A stretch of DNA of 64,000 nucleotides from Aradus depressus (taxonomy: Eukaryota; Arthropoda; Insecta; Hemiptera; Aradidae): positions 25,533,079 to 25,597,078 of the forward strand of contig OY759215.1 in NCBI GenBank assembly GCA_963662175.1. The letters run 5' to 3'. The translations under genes and the position numbers were made by a program. Below are positions 1 to 11,740 of the stretch, piece after piece (position 1 is the stretch's first letter; every line of letters starts with the position of its first letter). A model generated the notes under the pieces. It ran no database searches, was not told the DNA's origin, and saw only the letters and a list, made by a program, of their open reading frames with translations.

Positions 1-2938
1 ATGTTATTTCTCCAGACACCCATAGGGTGGACATCTAATGATTATATCGACACAATGTTTCTCCAGACACCCATAGGGTGACATCTAATGAATATATCAA
101 CACAAAATGTTATGTTTCTCCAGACACCCATAGGGTGGACATCTAATGATTATATCGACAAAATATGTTATTTCTCCAGACACCCATAGGGTGGACATCT
201 AATGATTATATCGACACAATGTTTCTCCAGACACCCATAGGGTGACATCTAATGAATATATCAACACGAAATGTTATGTTTCTCCAGACACCCATAGGGT
301 GGACATCTAATGATTATATCGACAAAATATGTTATTTCTCCAGACACCCATAGGGTGGACATCTAATGATTATATCGACACAATGTTTCTCCAGACACCC
401 ATAGGGTGACATCTAATGAATATATCAACACGAAATGTTATGTTTCTCCAGACACCCATAGGGTGGACATCTAATGATTATATCGACACAATGTTTCTCC
501 AGACACCCATAGGGTGACATCTAATGAATATATCAACACGAAATGTTATGTTTCTCCAGACACCCAAAGGGTGGACATCTAATGATTATATCGACAAAAT
601 ATGTTATTTCTCCAGACACCCATAGGGTGGACATCTAATGATTATATCGACACAATGTTTCTCCAGACACCCATAGGGTGACATCTAATGAATATATCAA
701 CACGAAATGTTATGTTTCTCCAGACACCCATAGGGTGGACATCTAATGATTATATCGACAAAATATGTTATTTCTCCAGACACCCATAGGGTGGACATCT
801 AATGATTATATCGACACAATGTTTCTCCAGACACCCATAGGGTGACATCTAATGAATATATCAACACGAAATGTTATGTTTCTCCAGACACCCAAAGGGT
901 GGACATCTAATGATTATATCGACAAAATATGTTATTTCTCCAGACACCCATAGGGTGGACATCTAATGATTATATCGACAAAATATGTTATTTCTCCAGA
1001 CACCCATAGGGTGGACATCTAATGATTATATCGACACAATGTTTCTCCAGACACCCATAGGGTGACATCTAATGAATATATCAACACGAAATGTTATGTT
1101 TCTCCAGACACCCATAGGGTGGACATCTAATGATTATATCGACAAAATATGTTATTTCTCCAGACACCCATAGGGTGGACATCTAATGATTATATCGACA
1201 CAATGTTTCTCCAGACACCCATAGGGTGAAATCTAATGAATATATCAACACGAAATGTTATGTTTCTCCAGACACCCAAAGGGTGGACATCTAATGATTA
1301 TATCGACAAAATATGTTATTTCTCCAGACACCCATAGGGTGGACATCTAATGATTATATCGACACAATGTTTCTCCAGACACCCATAGGGTGGACATCTA
1401 ATGATTATATCGACAAAATATGTTATTTCTCCAGACACCCATAGGGTGGACATCTAATGATTATATCGACACAATGTTTCTCCAGACACCCATAGGGTGA
1501 AATCTAATGAATATATCAACACGAAATGTTATGTTTCTCCAGACACCCATAGGGTGACATCTAATGATTATATCGACAAAATATGTTATTTCTCCAGACA
1601 CCCATAGGGTGGACATCTAATGATTATATCGACACAATGTTTCTCCAGACACCCATAGGGTGACATCTAATGATTATATCGACAAAATATGTTATTTCTC
1701 CAGACACCCATAGGGTGGACATCTAATGATTATATCGACACAATGTTTCTCCAGACACCCATAGGGTGACATCTAATGAATATATCAACACGAAATGTTA
1801 TGTTTCTCCAGACACCCATAGGGTGGACATCTAATGATTATATCGACAAAATATGTTATTTCTCCAGACACCCATAGGGTGGACATCTAATGATTATATC
1901 GACACAATGTTTCTCCAGACACCCATAGGGTGAAATCTAATGAATATATCAACACGAAATGTTATGTTTCTCCAGACACCCAAAGGGTGGACATCTAATG
2001 ATTATATCGACAAAATATGTTATTTCTCCAGACACCCATAGGGTGGACATCTAATGATTATATCGACACAATGTTTCTCCAGACACCCATAGGGTGGACA
2101 TCTAATGATTATATCGACAAAATATGTTATTTCTCCAGACACCCATAGGGTGGACATCTAATGATTATATCGACACAATGTTTCTCCAGACACCCATAGG
2201 GTGAAATCTAATGAATATATCAACACGAAATGTTATGTTTCTCCAGACACCCATAGGGTGACATCTAATGATTATATCGACAAAATATGTTATTTCTCCA
2301 GACACCCATAGGGTGGACATCTAATGATTATATCGACACAATGTTTCTCCAGACACCCATAGGGTGACATCTAATGATTATATCGACAAAATATGTTATT
2401 TCTCCAGACACCCATAGGGTGGACATCTAATGATTATATCGACACAATGTTTCTCCAGACACCCATAGGGTGACATCTAATGAATATATCAACACGAAAT
2501 GTTATGTTTCTCCAGACACCCAAAGGGTGGACATCTAATGATTATATCGACAAAATATGTTATTTCTCCAGACACCCATAGGGTGGACATCTAATGATTA
2601 TATCGACACAATGTTTCTCCAGACACCCATAGGGTGACATCTAATGATTATATCGACACGAAATGTTATGTTTCTCCAGACACCCAAAGGGTGGACATCT
2701 AATGATTATATCGACAAAATATGTTATTTCTCCAGACACCCATAGGGTGGACATCTAATGATTATATCGACACAATGTTTCTCCAGACACCCATAGGGTG
2801 ACATCTAATGAATATATCAACACGAAATGTTATGTTTCTCCAGACACCCAAAGGGTGGACATCTAATGATTATATCGACAAAATATGTTATTTCTCCAGA
2901 CACCCATAGAGTGACATCTAATGATTATATCGACAAAA
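1..2938. repeat. Satellite array with 164-bp higher-order unit
   Basis: The array is made of monomers of about 51-59 bp that all share the core CCAGACACCCATAGGGTG followed by ACATCTAATGA and ATATATC. Three variants (about 54, 51 and 59 bp) alternate in fixed order, giving a 164-bp higher-order unit that restarts at 1, 165 and 329. Between about 1300 and 2700 the order is shuffled, with variants dropped or doubled, as unequal exchange would produce. The array is cut by the window edge, so its full length is unknown. There is no open frame or spacer diversity. The monomer resembles a stretch inside the dispersed MITE family DR1, which begins just downstream. Confidence 0.95.
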
Positions 2939-2939
2939 A

Positions 2940-3310
2940 CTTTTCTTATGTTAATTCACAACTTTACTTCCCCGGCTATACAAATATATAAAAGAAATTA
3001 CGTAATCGGTCAGAAATTAGACTTTTTCGACAAAATTTCTTGACCCCTCGATTCCAAGAATATAAAACTATTTCCTGCCTGTCTGTGAACCCGGTAACTA
3101 TCTATAAAATGAATGTATAGACACGAAATTTTATATGTGTTTCCAGAACCCTGTAAAGACGGCACCTATTAATTTTTAGTCAAATCGGCCAAAGGGAAAG
3201 GGGGGATCAGGGAATGGGGCTCATTTCAAAAAGCCTAGTATGAGGGTTCAGGTGTCCCTAAGTAAGCTATTATTGATAATTAGTCAAAACGGTGATTCAC
3301 TGACTATTTT
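2940..3310 (+). repeat. DR1 MITE-like dispersed repeat
   Basis: This DR1 copy begins near 2967 with TTACTTCCCCGGCTA and runs through the family's landmarks: a GTAATCGGTCAGAAATT block, a CTGTCTGTGAAC block, ATGTATAGACACGAAATTTT, a CAAATCGGCCAAAGGGAAAG block and a final GAGGGTTCAGGTG. It is non-coding and lies directly against the satellite array. Confidence 0.7.
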
Positions 3311-4189
3311 TTTTGAAAATGCAATTATTATAATAAATTTAATAGTAATATAAAGTGAAAATAGCAATAGTAAACTAAACAGAACAAGGATGTACATATT
3401 ACAATTAGCGTAAGTCACTAGATGCAACATCTTTCACTTCCTCTTTGTTGCATTGCGGTGAAGAAACTGTAAAATGTAATAGGGCCTCCTGCGTCAGAAA
3501 GTCATGTAAGGCGGAAGGGTGAAGTCTGGAGTCAGGTACACGCATACTGGAGTGGCACTCTTTTTATGGAGCTTTTAGATTTACAACTGGCTGTAAATTG
3601 TGAAGAGGTAACCTGACTTTACAGCCTGTAGTTGCAACGAGTCCACAGAAAAACATTTCCCCTCCAAACTGGTTACCACCCACAAACTTTTATTTACGTC
3701 ATATTACTCGGAAATTTACTATAGTTGAAGTTGGAAACATCTTGTTTATTTTTTACTCTTTTCATTCTCATTTTTATCAAAATTCTATTGAAGTTGTACA
3801 CTGTCACCATATATACATCACAGCTATCAACGTTGATCTCAACAAAACTTTATTTAGCAAATTATGATAAACTTTCTTAATCAATAACTAATTATATACT
3901 TAAAATTTATAATATTAATATACTTTAAAAAAAAAACTAATTTTTTGTAAACTCAAAAAAAACATTCTTAATTTAAATTCCGATCAAAAAAAATGTAAAC
4001 TAAGATTTATTCTGAGTCTAGAACTTGATGGTTGTTTATGTGAAAAATAAAGTTTTAAATTAATACTAACTTTTTTTTTGTTCGATCTTTCTTATTCGAA
4101 CAAAGGGATAATGTTTCAACATGATTTGTTGTAATAATAAATTACTATGTGATATTTGCATTATGTGCCTTTAAAAACTACCCCAAGGC
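3311..4189. other. AT-rich intergenic sequence, no feature seen
   Basis: This stretch has no open frame of note. A moderately GC-richer patch at about 3420-3680 matches nothing else I noticed in the window. The rest is A- and T-rich with many short homopolymers. Confidence 0.6.
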
Positions 4190-4655
4190 ATGATTTAAAC
4201 GAAATTATTTCAAAATTTCTCTTACAACTCTTTTTAAAACTGGGATGTGTTGAAATTGAATTTCGACCCGAAATTTGAGCTCAGTGACCGCGAAAACATA
4301 TAAAAAGCGTTCTTATACGGCTTTTTTGAAAATTGGAGCCTTGTTGACAGCGTTTTGACAGCTGTCAACTGTCAAAATCGACTTTTTGACAACGGCATCT
4401 TACTCAGCGACCTCGAAAATCTCTAAATACCATAAGTTTTAAGAATACCAATGAAAACCTACGGAGCTAAGCATGCGCGAAAGCAATAGTCGTTGAATCC
4501 TATGTTAAATTCCATTAAAATTTCAACCCTTGTGGGGCACGGGTTCTTTAATGGTATTTTTAATTTTTTTAGCGCCAAAAATTTTGTTTCGGGTTGAAGA
4601 AAATTTCTAGGGTGCGCACGTTTCAAAATCGCGAAATGGCATACTTAAGAACCAC
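4190..4655. repeat. Possible DNA-transposon remnant with internal palindrome
   Basis: The segment holds a nested palindrome near 4353-4378 (TTTTGACAGCTGTCAA followed by another TGTCAAAA) and ends in CTTAAGAACCACCCTAA against a (TA)n run. That layout would suit a transposon end, but I cannot find a matching inverted terminus on the left, so the assignment is weak. Confidence 0.25.
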
Positions 4656-4659
4656 CCTA

Positions 4660-4680
4660 ATATATATATATATATAATAA

Positions 4681-4726
<46 letters not shown>
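4660..4726. repeat. (TA)n microsatellite
   Basis: A nearly pure alternating TA tract with small interruptions. It separates the possible transposon remnant on its left from the possible LTR on its right. Confidence 0.9.
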
Positions 4727-4727
<1 letters not shown>

Positions 4728-4753
4728 ATAAATTAAATATAGAACAAAACCAT

Positions 4754-5190
4754 TGTAAATCCCTTATATATAGAAATATCCAATTTTCCATAATGGAAGG
4801 TTCTAGAACGAGAGTCTAGGCTGTTCTATGGCATTATAAATACCCAGACCGGCAGAGCGAGACACACTCACTTTTGTACTACCACATAGTCACTATCTTG
4901 TATTTGTATTCTTGTCTTCAATTTGTCATTGTGGGTCTATTGTATCATATTATATTAATTGTATCTAGTTATTTCACTTATATCTGCCGAGCCGTGCCTG
5001 GACCGCAATTGTAAGTACAATATATATATTTATCTGTTTCTCTTGTGTCTCTTTTATTACGACACCACTACCCCTTTTCAGATATCACTTCCACTGCTTA
5101 TACCCTATTATAATCGTAATAAACTGGTAGCCATAATAATAATATTGGTAGGGTAGTTATACCGTAATAAATTGGTAGCAGAACGTGGTT
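4754..5190 (+). mobile_element. Possible 5' or solo LTR with primer-binding site
   Basis: A TG-starting segment carries a TATAAATA box at 4835-4842 followed by GC-richer sequence like a transcription start region. At 5173 it meets TGGTAGCAGAACGTGGTTA. The first ten bases match the complement of an arthropod initiator-tRNA-Met 3' end. The same TGGTAGCAGA motif followed by GTGGTTA serves as the primer site of the complete LTR element at 45-50 kb, which supports the reading. No second LTR or coding region is seen, and the exact LTR ends are not fixed. Confidence 0.35.
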
Positions 5191-5229
5191 ATCGTAATTA
5201 CACATACTGAAGAATTGGATGCTTGAAAT

Positions 5230-5775
5230 TTCTTAGACAGAGAGAAACCTCGCATTGAAGGGTTCTATAGATGAATATTGTTTTGAGATAACAAGGCACA
5301 CATTACACATTCAAAAATGGGGGAAAAAAACAATTTCTGCAGGGTGTGTGTCTGTGAACAGGATAATAATGATGTATCGAAATAATGAATGTATCGACAT
5401 GAAATTTTATTTGTCTATCCAAAATCCTCTAAGGACGAAACTTATTGTTCTCAGCCATGTTGGCCAAAAGAAAGGAAGGGATTAGGGGTAGACTTAACAC
5501 AAAAACTGCCGTTGTAATGAATATATTGACACGAAATGTCATATATAAATTCAAAGTTCTATAAAGGCGAAACCTATTTATTTTCAGCGAAATCTGCCGA
5601 AGGGGATGGGGCATCAGAGGGGGATCTCAACTCAAAATAACTGCTGATCTAATGAATATATCGACATCAAATTTTATATTTAAATTCAAAACCCCGTAAG
5701 AATGGCACTATTTTTCTCTTATTGAATTAAGTATTAGGATTCAGAAGTCCCCATTTAAGTCAAACAACAGTTGTT
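5230..5775 (+). repeat. DR1 copy with internal subrepeats
   Basis: Three successive subunits, each built on an AATGAATrTATyGACAnnAAATT core followed by a GCCAAA or GCCGAAGGG block, show that DR1 is internally repetitive with a period of roughly 120 bp. Open frames here on both strands are chance readings of this repeat. Confidence 0.7.
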
Positions 5776-5779
5776 TGAT

Positions 5780-5862
5780 TTGTTATTCATGCCCGGGCTA
5801 TAACTACGAAGTAAAACGGCCTGCTACCAAAGGTCTTTTCTGCAGGACATAAGCCCGATTGT
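5780..5862 (-). repeat. SINE-A fragment
   Basis: A short diverged piece of the tRNA-derived SINE described at 15,183. It contains the ATGCCCGGGCT, TAACTACGA and ACATAAGCCCGA landmarks. The tRNA-like part is missing. Confidence 0.45.
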
Positions 5863-6400
5863 TATAGGAGTAACAGTATTTCTATACAAATACCTTTTGA
5901 TCCATCCTCTTTTTTGAAAAGCAACTGGATTAACTTTGAGAGACATGAAAAGAAATTCACCTCTTGATGAATTTTCATTTGTATTTTTTTTTTTTTTCGT
6001 TCGATGTCTGAAAAACGAATATTAGAACAAATGAATTGAAAGTGGATCATCCCGAAATCCCCTTCAGGATTAACCCATTTGTTAACTGAGGACAACGAAA
6101 ATTCAAAATCAAGTTAGTTGTGACAGACAGACGGACAGACAGAAAAAAAAAAAACAAGTACAAAAACGGATGACAAGTGTTACTGGACAAACAAATTAGG
6201 GGTGGACAGTGTCAGTCAAGTTGGCTTAGAATCAATAGAGAGGAGGGTCTGTCAATGGCAATACGGTGCATGGTGCATTGTGCAGTACAATAGGGGGCTC
6301 TTGTAACCTGGACACATACCCGAACAGTGCTGTCCCTGGTAACTGAAGGGGACAAAAATAATAATATAAAGAAATGTGAACAAATCATACACGAGTTAGT

Positions 6401-6637
6401 GGGTGTCAATGTGTATTATACACGATATATAATATATATATCACATCATATTATGAGGTGCCAATGTGTATTATACACGATATTCTGGGTGCCAATGTAA
6501 ATTATACACGATATGTATGCGGTGCCAATGTGTATTATACACAATATGTATGCGGTGCCAATGTGTATTATACACGATATGTATGCGGTGCCAATGTGTA
6601 TTATACACGATATGTATGCGGTGCCAATGTGTATTAT
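6401..6637. repeat. 33-bp minisatellite, about seven units
   Basis: The unit reads GTGCCAATGTGTATTATACA followed by CGATATGTATGCG. The last four units are nearly perfect and the first three are degenerate. Because the period is 33 bp, a multiple of three without stops, open frames appear in several frames on both strands. These are by-products, not genes. Confidence 0.95.
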
Positions 6638-6739
6638 GTGTTTTCCCAAAATTAAATAATCAATTACATTTTCGCCTCCCTCCAAAGCCAATCGACCGTT
6701 TGGGCTATAAAACTCGTTGACTTTTTTTTTTTTTTTTTT

Positions 6740-7370
6740 TTGACCTTATGGTCTATGCATATTAGCCATGGTTGATGCCTATGCTTAATGTATAAAAATT
6801 AGATTGAAACTGAGAAAAGAACCCCGGGGTACCGAACCAGCGGCGAGGCTGGACCAGAGGACAAGAAACCGCAATATTTGACTTCTGCATGATACTAAAT
6901 TTTGTGTCGTCGATATATTCGATAATTTCGTCGATACATTCAATACAACGACAATTATTAGGGTGTTTGAGTTTGAGTCGAACCCCCATTCTCTTGTCCC
7001 CTTCCCATCTGCTAATTTTGAGAAAACTTAATGGATGCCATCCTTATGGGGGTTTGAATGTAAACATAAAATTTTATGTCGATACATTCATTAGATCTTC
7101 AGTTATTGGGACTTTTGAATTCAGCCCTACTCCACTTCCATAGGAAATTATTAGCTGTTGGGTTTTGAATTTACATATGAAATTTCGTGTTAATACATTC
7201 ATTACAACAGCATTTATTGGAGTATTTGTGTTAAGCCTTTCCCCAAATTCTTTGATTTGCCTATTGTTGTCATTAGAGGGTTCTGGATACACATAAAAAT
7301 TTTGTGTCGATGCACTAATAAAATCGGCAGCTCGCTATTTCTGAGATATCGCTCTATAATATAAAAACAA
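6740..7370 (-). repeat. DR1 copy, inverted
   Basis: The reverse-strand DR1 landmarks (TTTTGTGTCGATACATTCATT followed by a CAGTTATTgG block, then CCCCTTCCC and GCTgATTTTGAG) occur at least three times in a row. This shows the same internal subrepeat structure as the copy at 5.2-5.8 kb. Confidence 0.65.
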
Positions 7371-7435
7371 AAAAAAAAGATTATGTGTAAACGTTCTTTG
7401 AAGAAGTTGACTGTTGACGTAAATAAAATTGTTTT

Positions 7436-7520
7436 TTTCGAAATATTGTATATTCTACAAGAAATTTATACATAAACTACCCCTGTTCGGCGTAACTCCA
7501 TCGTCAGGTTTAGTTATAGT
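7436..7520. repeat. Short dispersed repeat with hammerhead-like core
   Basis: One of at least five diverged copies of a motif starting ATTGTnTATTCTAC or ATTGTCTATTCCAC and ending about 60 bp later in CCATCGTCAGG. Read on the reverse strand, the end gives CCTGACGATGG then GCCGAAC, resembling a hammerhead core. Similar copies lie near 18,555, 55,150, 58,997 and 61,248. Confidence 0.4.
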
Positions 7521-7619
7521 TGACTTTCTCTATTTCGAAGTTGCCACATATTCAGTAACAAAAATGAAGAAGGAAGATAGCAAACCTCAGAGCAGGCTGT
7601 GAGCGGAGTGGTTTTGGGT

Positions 7620-7716
7620 AATTTTTGTTGCTCTTGTATAAAATCTGGTATTGGATATACCATAATTTCTGTTGCTTTTGTATAAAATCTGGTATTGAAT
7701 ATACCATAATTTCTCG
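7620..7716. repeat. Tandem duplication of about 54 bp
   Basis: The segment TTGTATAAAATCTGGTATTG, continuing through ATATACCATAATTTCT, occurs twice in a row with few differences. Confidence 0.8.
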
Positions 7717-7908
7717 GAATATATCTATAGGAATATATGTCTATTGAGTTGGTGAATATTCAACTCACTGGGCATTTATTCAGAGTTCGTGTGCTTGAAT
7801 GGTTTCTATAAAGTATCTTTTATTCCTGAATATCTTATTTATTTAAATTGTCTAAAAAGCGATTAAACATTCAAATAATCTTTTGTGGAGAGCATCCAAA
7901 TGTTTGTA

Positions 7909-8364
7909 CTTCCCCAGCTAAACAAAGCATAGGGGAAGTTATGTCAAAACTGAAATTTTTAACGGATTTTATCTCCTGAGTCCAAAAACGAAAAACAAAT
8001 GTTGTCTATATGTGTGAATGTCTGTGAACACGGTAACTACCGAAATAATGAATGTATCGACACTAACTTTTATATATGTATTCACAACCCATTAAAGACA
8101 ACACCTATTGATTTTCAGCTAAATCGACCAAAGGGAAGGGGAATAAGAAGGTAGATTTAACAACTAAACGTTTTCACCAGAAAAAACCAGAGAAGAGAGG
8201 CTCGACTTAAATTTCTTAACAACTGCCAATGTATAGAATATATCGACACCAAATTTAATATGAGGATTGATACTACGTAAGTCAAATATTGAGTTATAGC
8301 ACAAACGAATGATAAGTTCTCGAGGGCGCGCGAAAACGTAATTGATTATTTCTTGCTGGGGAAG
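7909..8364 (+). mobile_element. DR1 MITE, best-delimited copy
   Basis: This copy shows both ends of DR1. It opens with CTTCCCCAGC and closes with GCTGGGGAAG, a perfect 10-bp terminal inverted repeat, and each end is flanked by TA (7907-7908 and 8365-8366). The size is 456 bp with no coding capacity. Terminal repeats plus a TA duplication are what a Tc1/mariner-mobilised MITE would show. That superfamily assignment is inference from the target site only. Confidence 0.65.
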
Positions 8365-8389
8365 TAAATAGTCGGTTATTCCCGATGAT

Positions 8390-8600
8390 ATTTTCGTTTT
8401 GATGTTAGAAACGACTATCCCAATGCTCTCGACGTATGCTAATTGTGCGATCCAATACGACTATCCAATTCCACAGTTCCAATTTCATATACACAGGACA
8501 CCATCGCGAAAATGGTCAAAGTGTCTTCAGGGGACCTTGAAACATATATCTATTCTCTGGAAAACTCGATCTCGGATTTTCACTTGATTGCCCTATTATT
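8390..8600 (-). repeat. DR2 dispersed repeat fragment
   Basis: Contains the DR2 landmarks ATCGCGAAAATGGTCAAA, CAGGGGACCTTGAA and the terminal CTCGATCTCGGATTTTC in reverse orientation. Other copies are at 17.3-17.9, 29.7-30.0, 31.2-31.7 and 58.3-58.6 kb. Confidence 0.65.
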
Positions 8601-9720
8601 GCGATAATAAAAAAAATAAATAAATAATAAATATTATCACATTGTCTGTAGAAGTTGTGGCTGGTCTTATATTAAATTTTGTACAGTAGTTTCCGAAGAG
8701 GTTCCTAATAAAAAAACGACCTGCAATTTTGAAGAAGTGCAAGTACTTAAAAAAAATTTCAATTGTTATTACTTCATTTGAATTTCTTCTAAAATATAAT
8801 TCTGAGATGCCAGCAAATATTTCTAAATTTGCAAAAATGTTTATCTAATTCAAAGATATTTATATCTGGTTGACAGATATGTGAATATAATATAATCGAG
8901 AACAAAATATTTGGGTTTATTTATACTTAACCTTCATTACAAAGATAAAAAAAGAATTTGAAAACCAAAAATCAATTTTATAAAATTTTTTTACTACTAA
9001 TACCTAAAATTACATAAGTCTCCTCTTTGTGGCCACTCTTTATTGGGCATATATAATTTAATGAAAAAAAAAACAGTACTTTTTTTGAAGCTCACTCACT
9101 ATGTTATGGTCACAGGAAATAAGTTGTTAAGTCGTAAAATGGCCAAAATGAGTTAAGAGTACTGTGATCATCTCCCAAGCCATCTGCACACTATAAAGAA
9201 GTTGGGAGCTCAGGACTCTAATACTTTCGGAATTATAAAGATGTGGGTTTCTTGGTATCTCGTAAAATTGTGTTCTCGTCAACTTAACCTACTTCAACTC
9301 ATTCACGAGATAACTGCATTTAACCATTTATTCAACTATTCCAAGTGAAGAGGGTGTTTTTGGTTAAATCAACTTGCTCAACTTTAGAGAAGCATCATTC
9401 ATGAGTATTTCAAAAAGTATGGTTAATATATATAAAATTAGGTAAGTGTGGTCAATAATTAGGTAAGTGATGGGGAATGATTAGGTAACTAAGGGAAAAT
9501 CCAAAAAAGGATTATCAATATTCATTTTCATTCACTCCTATAGATTGAGAAGGTAGATGATTAATAATGATGCAAACGTAATTTATTTATTCCAAAAACT
9601 GGATTTACACGATTAGTGCAAAAGTAAAAAGGTGCTGCCCTGAAAAGTTTAAGAATTTAGACTTACCAATTTATTCCCTGTGATCACAAAATTGTCCTTC
9701 AATCTTCTATATCTTGCCAT
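8601..9720. other. AT-rich sequence, no feature seen
   Basis: No open frame, repeat family or RNA-like structure was recognised in this 1.1-kb stretch beyond short A and T runs. Confidence 0.6.
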
Positions 9721-9724
9721 TCAT

Positions 9725-9848
9725 TATTATATAAACTATATTGATGATTACTACTTCATCAAAAAACAATCCAAGTCATCTAACACTTGCTATGGCCGGC
9801 TTTTGTTTCGATCGTCTATTGTCCTTTTTCACTTTTAATAAAAGCCCC
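9725..9848 (+). repeat. Duplicated segment with YIDD-like reading
   Basis: About 120 bp shared with 11,577-11,700. Read in one frame, it gives YYINYIDDYYFIKK here and YYIHYVDDGYFIKK in the other copy, resembling the Y(V/I)DD box of a reverse transcriptase. The frame does not extend far and the following sequence is scrambled. It directly precedes a LINE 3' end. Confidence 0.3.
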
Positions 9849-9855
9849 CCATACA

Positions 9856-10346
9856 TAAACAACAGAACACTTCATAACGATCTTATGATACACACAGTAC
9901 CCGACACAATACAAACTACTTACATACTTTTTTTTAGAAAACGTTACACACATACAAACCCAGAAATACGTACTTTATCTTCACAAAACCCCCCATGAGG
10001 GTTGAAGAGAAGATGGAACCGCGACTTACTGCCACCTTAAATCCTATTCGTTCTTAATATTTTTACTTTTTTTTTTTACATTATTTTCCTTTACTTTTAT
10101 CATGTCTCTTACCCATCATCAAAATTGTCTTTCAATTCCTTTTTATTTATTATTTTTTTATTTTTATTTCTTTTTTTCTTTATTTTATTTTTTTCTGTTC
10201 TTGTCCTAATAATTAAGATACATTTTTTTCCGAGGACCTACCGCTGGGTGGCCTTCCCCTCACATGCCCTTTACGACAACATATCAATACCATCATAGAT
10301 GCTGGTTGTTGCACCCTAGCAACAGTTGTATCTTTATAAATAAAAG
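9856..10346 (+). mobile_element. LINE J1 3' end, 5'-truncated copy
   Basis: The frame starting at about 9858 reads NNRTLHNDLMIHTVPDTIQ and, after a stop, GLKRRWNRDLL. This is the C-terminal tail of a Jockey-type reverse transcriptase ORF, the same as the longer copy at 54.3 kb. It is followed by a T-rich 3' UTR containing CCGCTGGGTGGCC and GATGCTGGTTGTTGCACCCT, and an end near TTTATAAATAAAAG. Frameshifts and a stop mark it as dead. It has no RT catalytic core. Confidence 0.75.
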
Positions 10347-11214
10347 ACAAAAAATAAATAAAAGCTATCTATTTAATATTTTTATATTTATAATCACTAA
10401 TCAATTTACATATCTTTTTTATTTTTATTTTTTACCTTATGTCCGAGCATATTGCCATATATCATGTAACATATTTTTAACAGCAGTTTTTATAAAAAAA
10501 AATCAACAATTGAGCTGTTTTCATAAAAAATTCAACATTTTGGCGATTCTTTTTTTTAAAAATAATTTTAGAGTATTTTAATATTTATAATGTGTGTACT
10601 TTTTGTACATCACAGTATATATACATATACAGTATCGGTATACCTTCAGATGTTATCGGTTCACATGCTAGGACAGTCACAGTGGCAATTCGTTGCGAAA
10701 TATTTTTGACAGTGTGGAGCTCTGCCTAGAACTAAGAGTATGGTATGGCGTGATAAGAGGCCATACTCGTTAGTAATTTTCTGTACTCCCTTCATAAGAA
10801 ATATAACCTAGGCTGCAATTATCCCTTTATCATTTCCATCGAAGCATTAATGGTTAAAAATACATTGGTTAAAGGGAATTTCTTTAAAAAAAGGAAAATA
10901 AAAAAGTATTTCCTTTTTTGAATATAATAACAGGTTTTACAGAAAAAAAAACGGCGATAAACTTTGAAAAACATGGGTTCAATCCTATGTTTATTTTTTC
11001 ATTTAACTAAAACATTGATACTTCCACTGGGATCGTCATTTCAGTGTCATTTTGCACACTAATTATTGAATTTGCACACTTAATTACAATGAGGGAGTTT
11101 TATGGGTCACGCGTAGAAACAGAGATGCATATGGCAAAGAAAATATCCTATATTTCGTATCTAAAAAATCACCAGCAATGTACTTCGCCAGAACGAATTA
11201 ACCAAATACCTTTT
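10347..11214. other. AT-rich sequence, no gene seen
   Basis: Includes a less AT-biased patch at about 10,620-10,830 with no recognisable family. The 105-residue reading that covers the end of the LINE copy and this stretch is low-complexity F, Y, I and K and is not credible as a gene. Confidence 0.6.
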
Positions 11215-11573
11215 CGCTCATCCTCCAACACCAGTCGGTCGTTTGGGCTAAATATCAATAGTTGACTTCTAAATTCTCATATTAAATTTTTTGTCGATAC
11301 AGTCATTCATTACATCAGCAGTTATTAGCGTTTTGAAGTTGAGCCTCCTTGATCCCCCTTCCCCTCGCTGAAAATTAATAAGTGTCATCATTATAGGGTT
11401 TTGAATTTACATATAAAATTTCGAAATTGGCAGTTATTGGGATGTCACAAGTCGTCACAGATACACAAAAACAGATTAAAAAAAACATTTTTTTTGGAAT
11501 CATGAGGTCGGAATACATGATATTCCAATGAAAACTCAGCATCTTTCTGACCGATTACATAACTTCCCCATTA
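11215..11573 (-). repeat. DR1 copy, inverted
   Basis: The reverse-strand landmarks are present in order, ending with GACCGATTACATAACTTCCCC, which is one DR1 terminus. It is directly followed by the duplicated segment at 11,577. Confidence 0.7.
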
Positions 11574-11576
11574 CTT

Positions 11577-11740
11577 ATTATATACACTATGTTGATGATG
11601 GCTACTTCATCAAAAAAATCATCAAACACTTGATACGGCCCGGCCCCGGCTTTTGTTTTGATCGTCTATTGTCCTTTTTTCACTTATAATAAAAGCGAAT
11701 CCATTTAATATTTTTATATTTATAATACTTCATATAGGTA
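11577..11740 (+). repeat. Second copy of the 9.7-kb segment, internally deleted
   Basis: Matches 9725-9845 and then jumps to sequence like 10,370-10,395 (CATTTAATATTTTTATATTT). The roughly 500 bp of LINE J1 found in the first copy is therefore missing here. It keeps the YVDD-like reading. Confidence 0.55.

Noticed and set aside
1..2938. Regular short repeats resembling a CRISPR array
   Set aside because: There are no variable spacers. The whole unit is repeated in a higher-order pattern, and the surroundings are eukaryotic transposons.
6446..6720. Open frames on both strands with an 11-residue repeat
   Set aside because: They are produced by the 33-bp minisatellite, whose period is a multiple of three, and are open in several frames at once.
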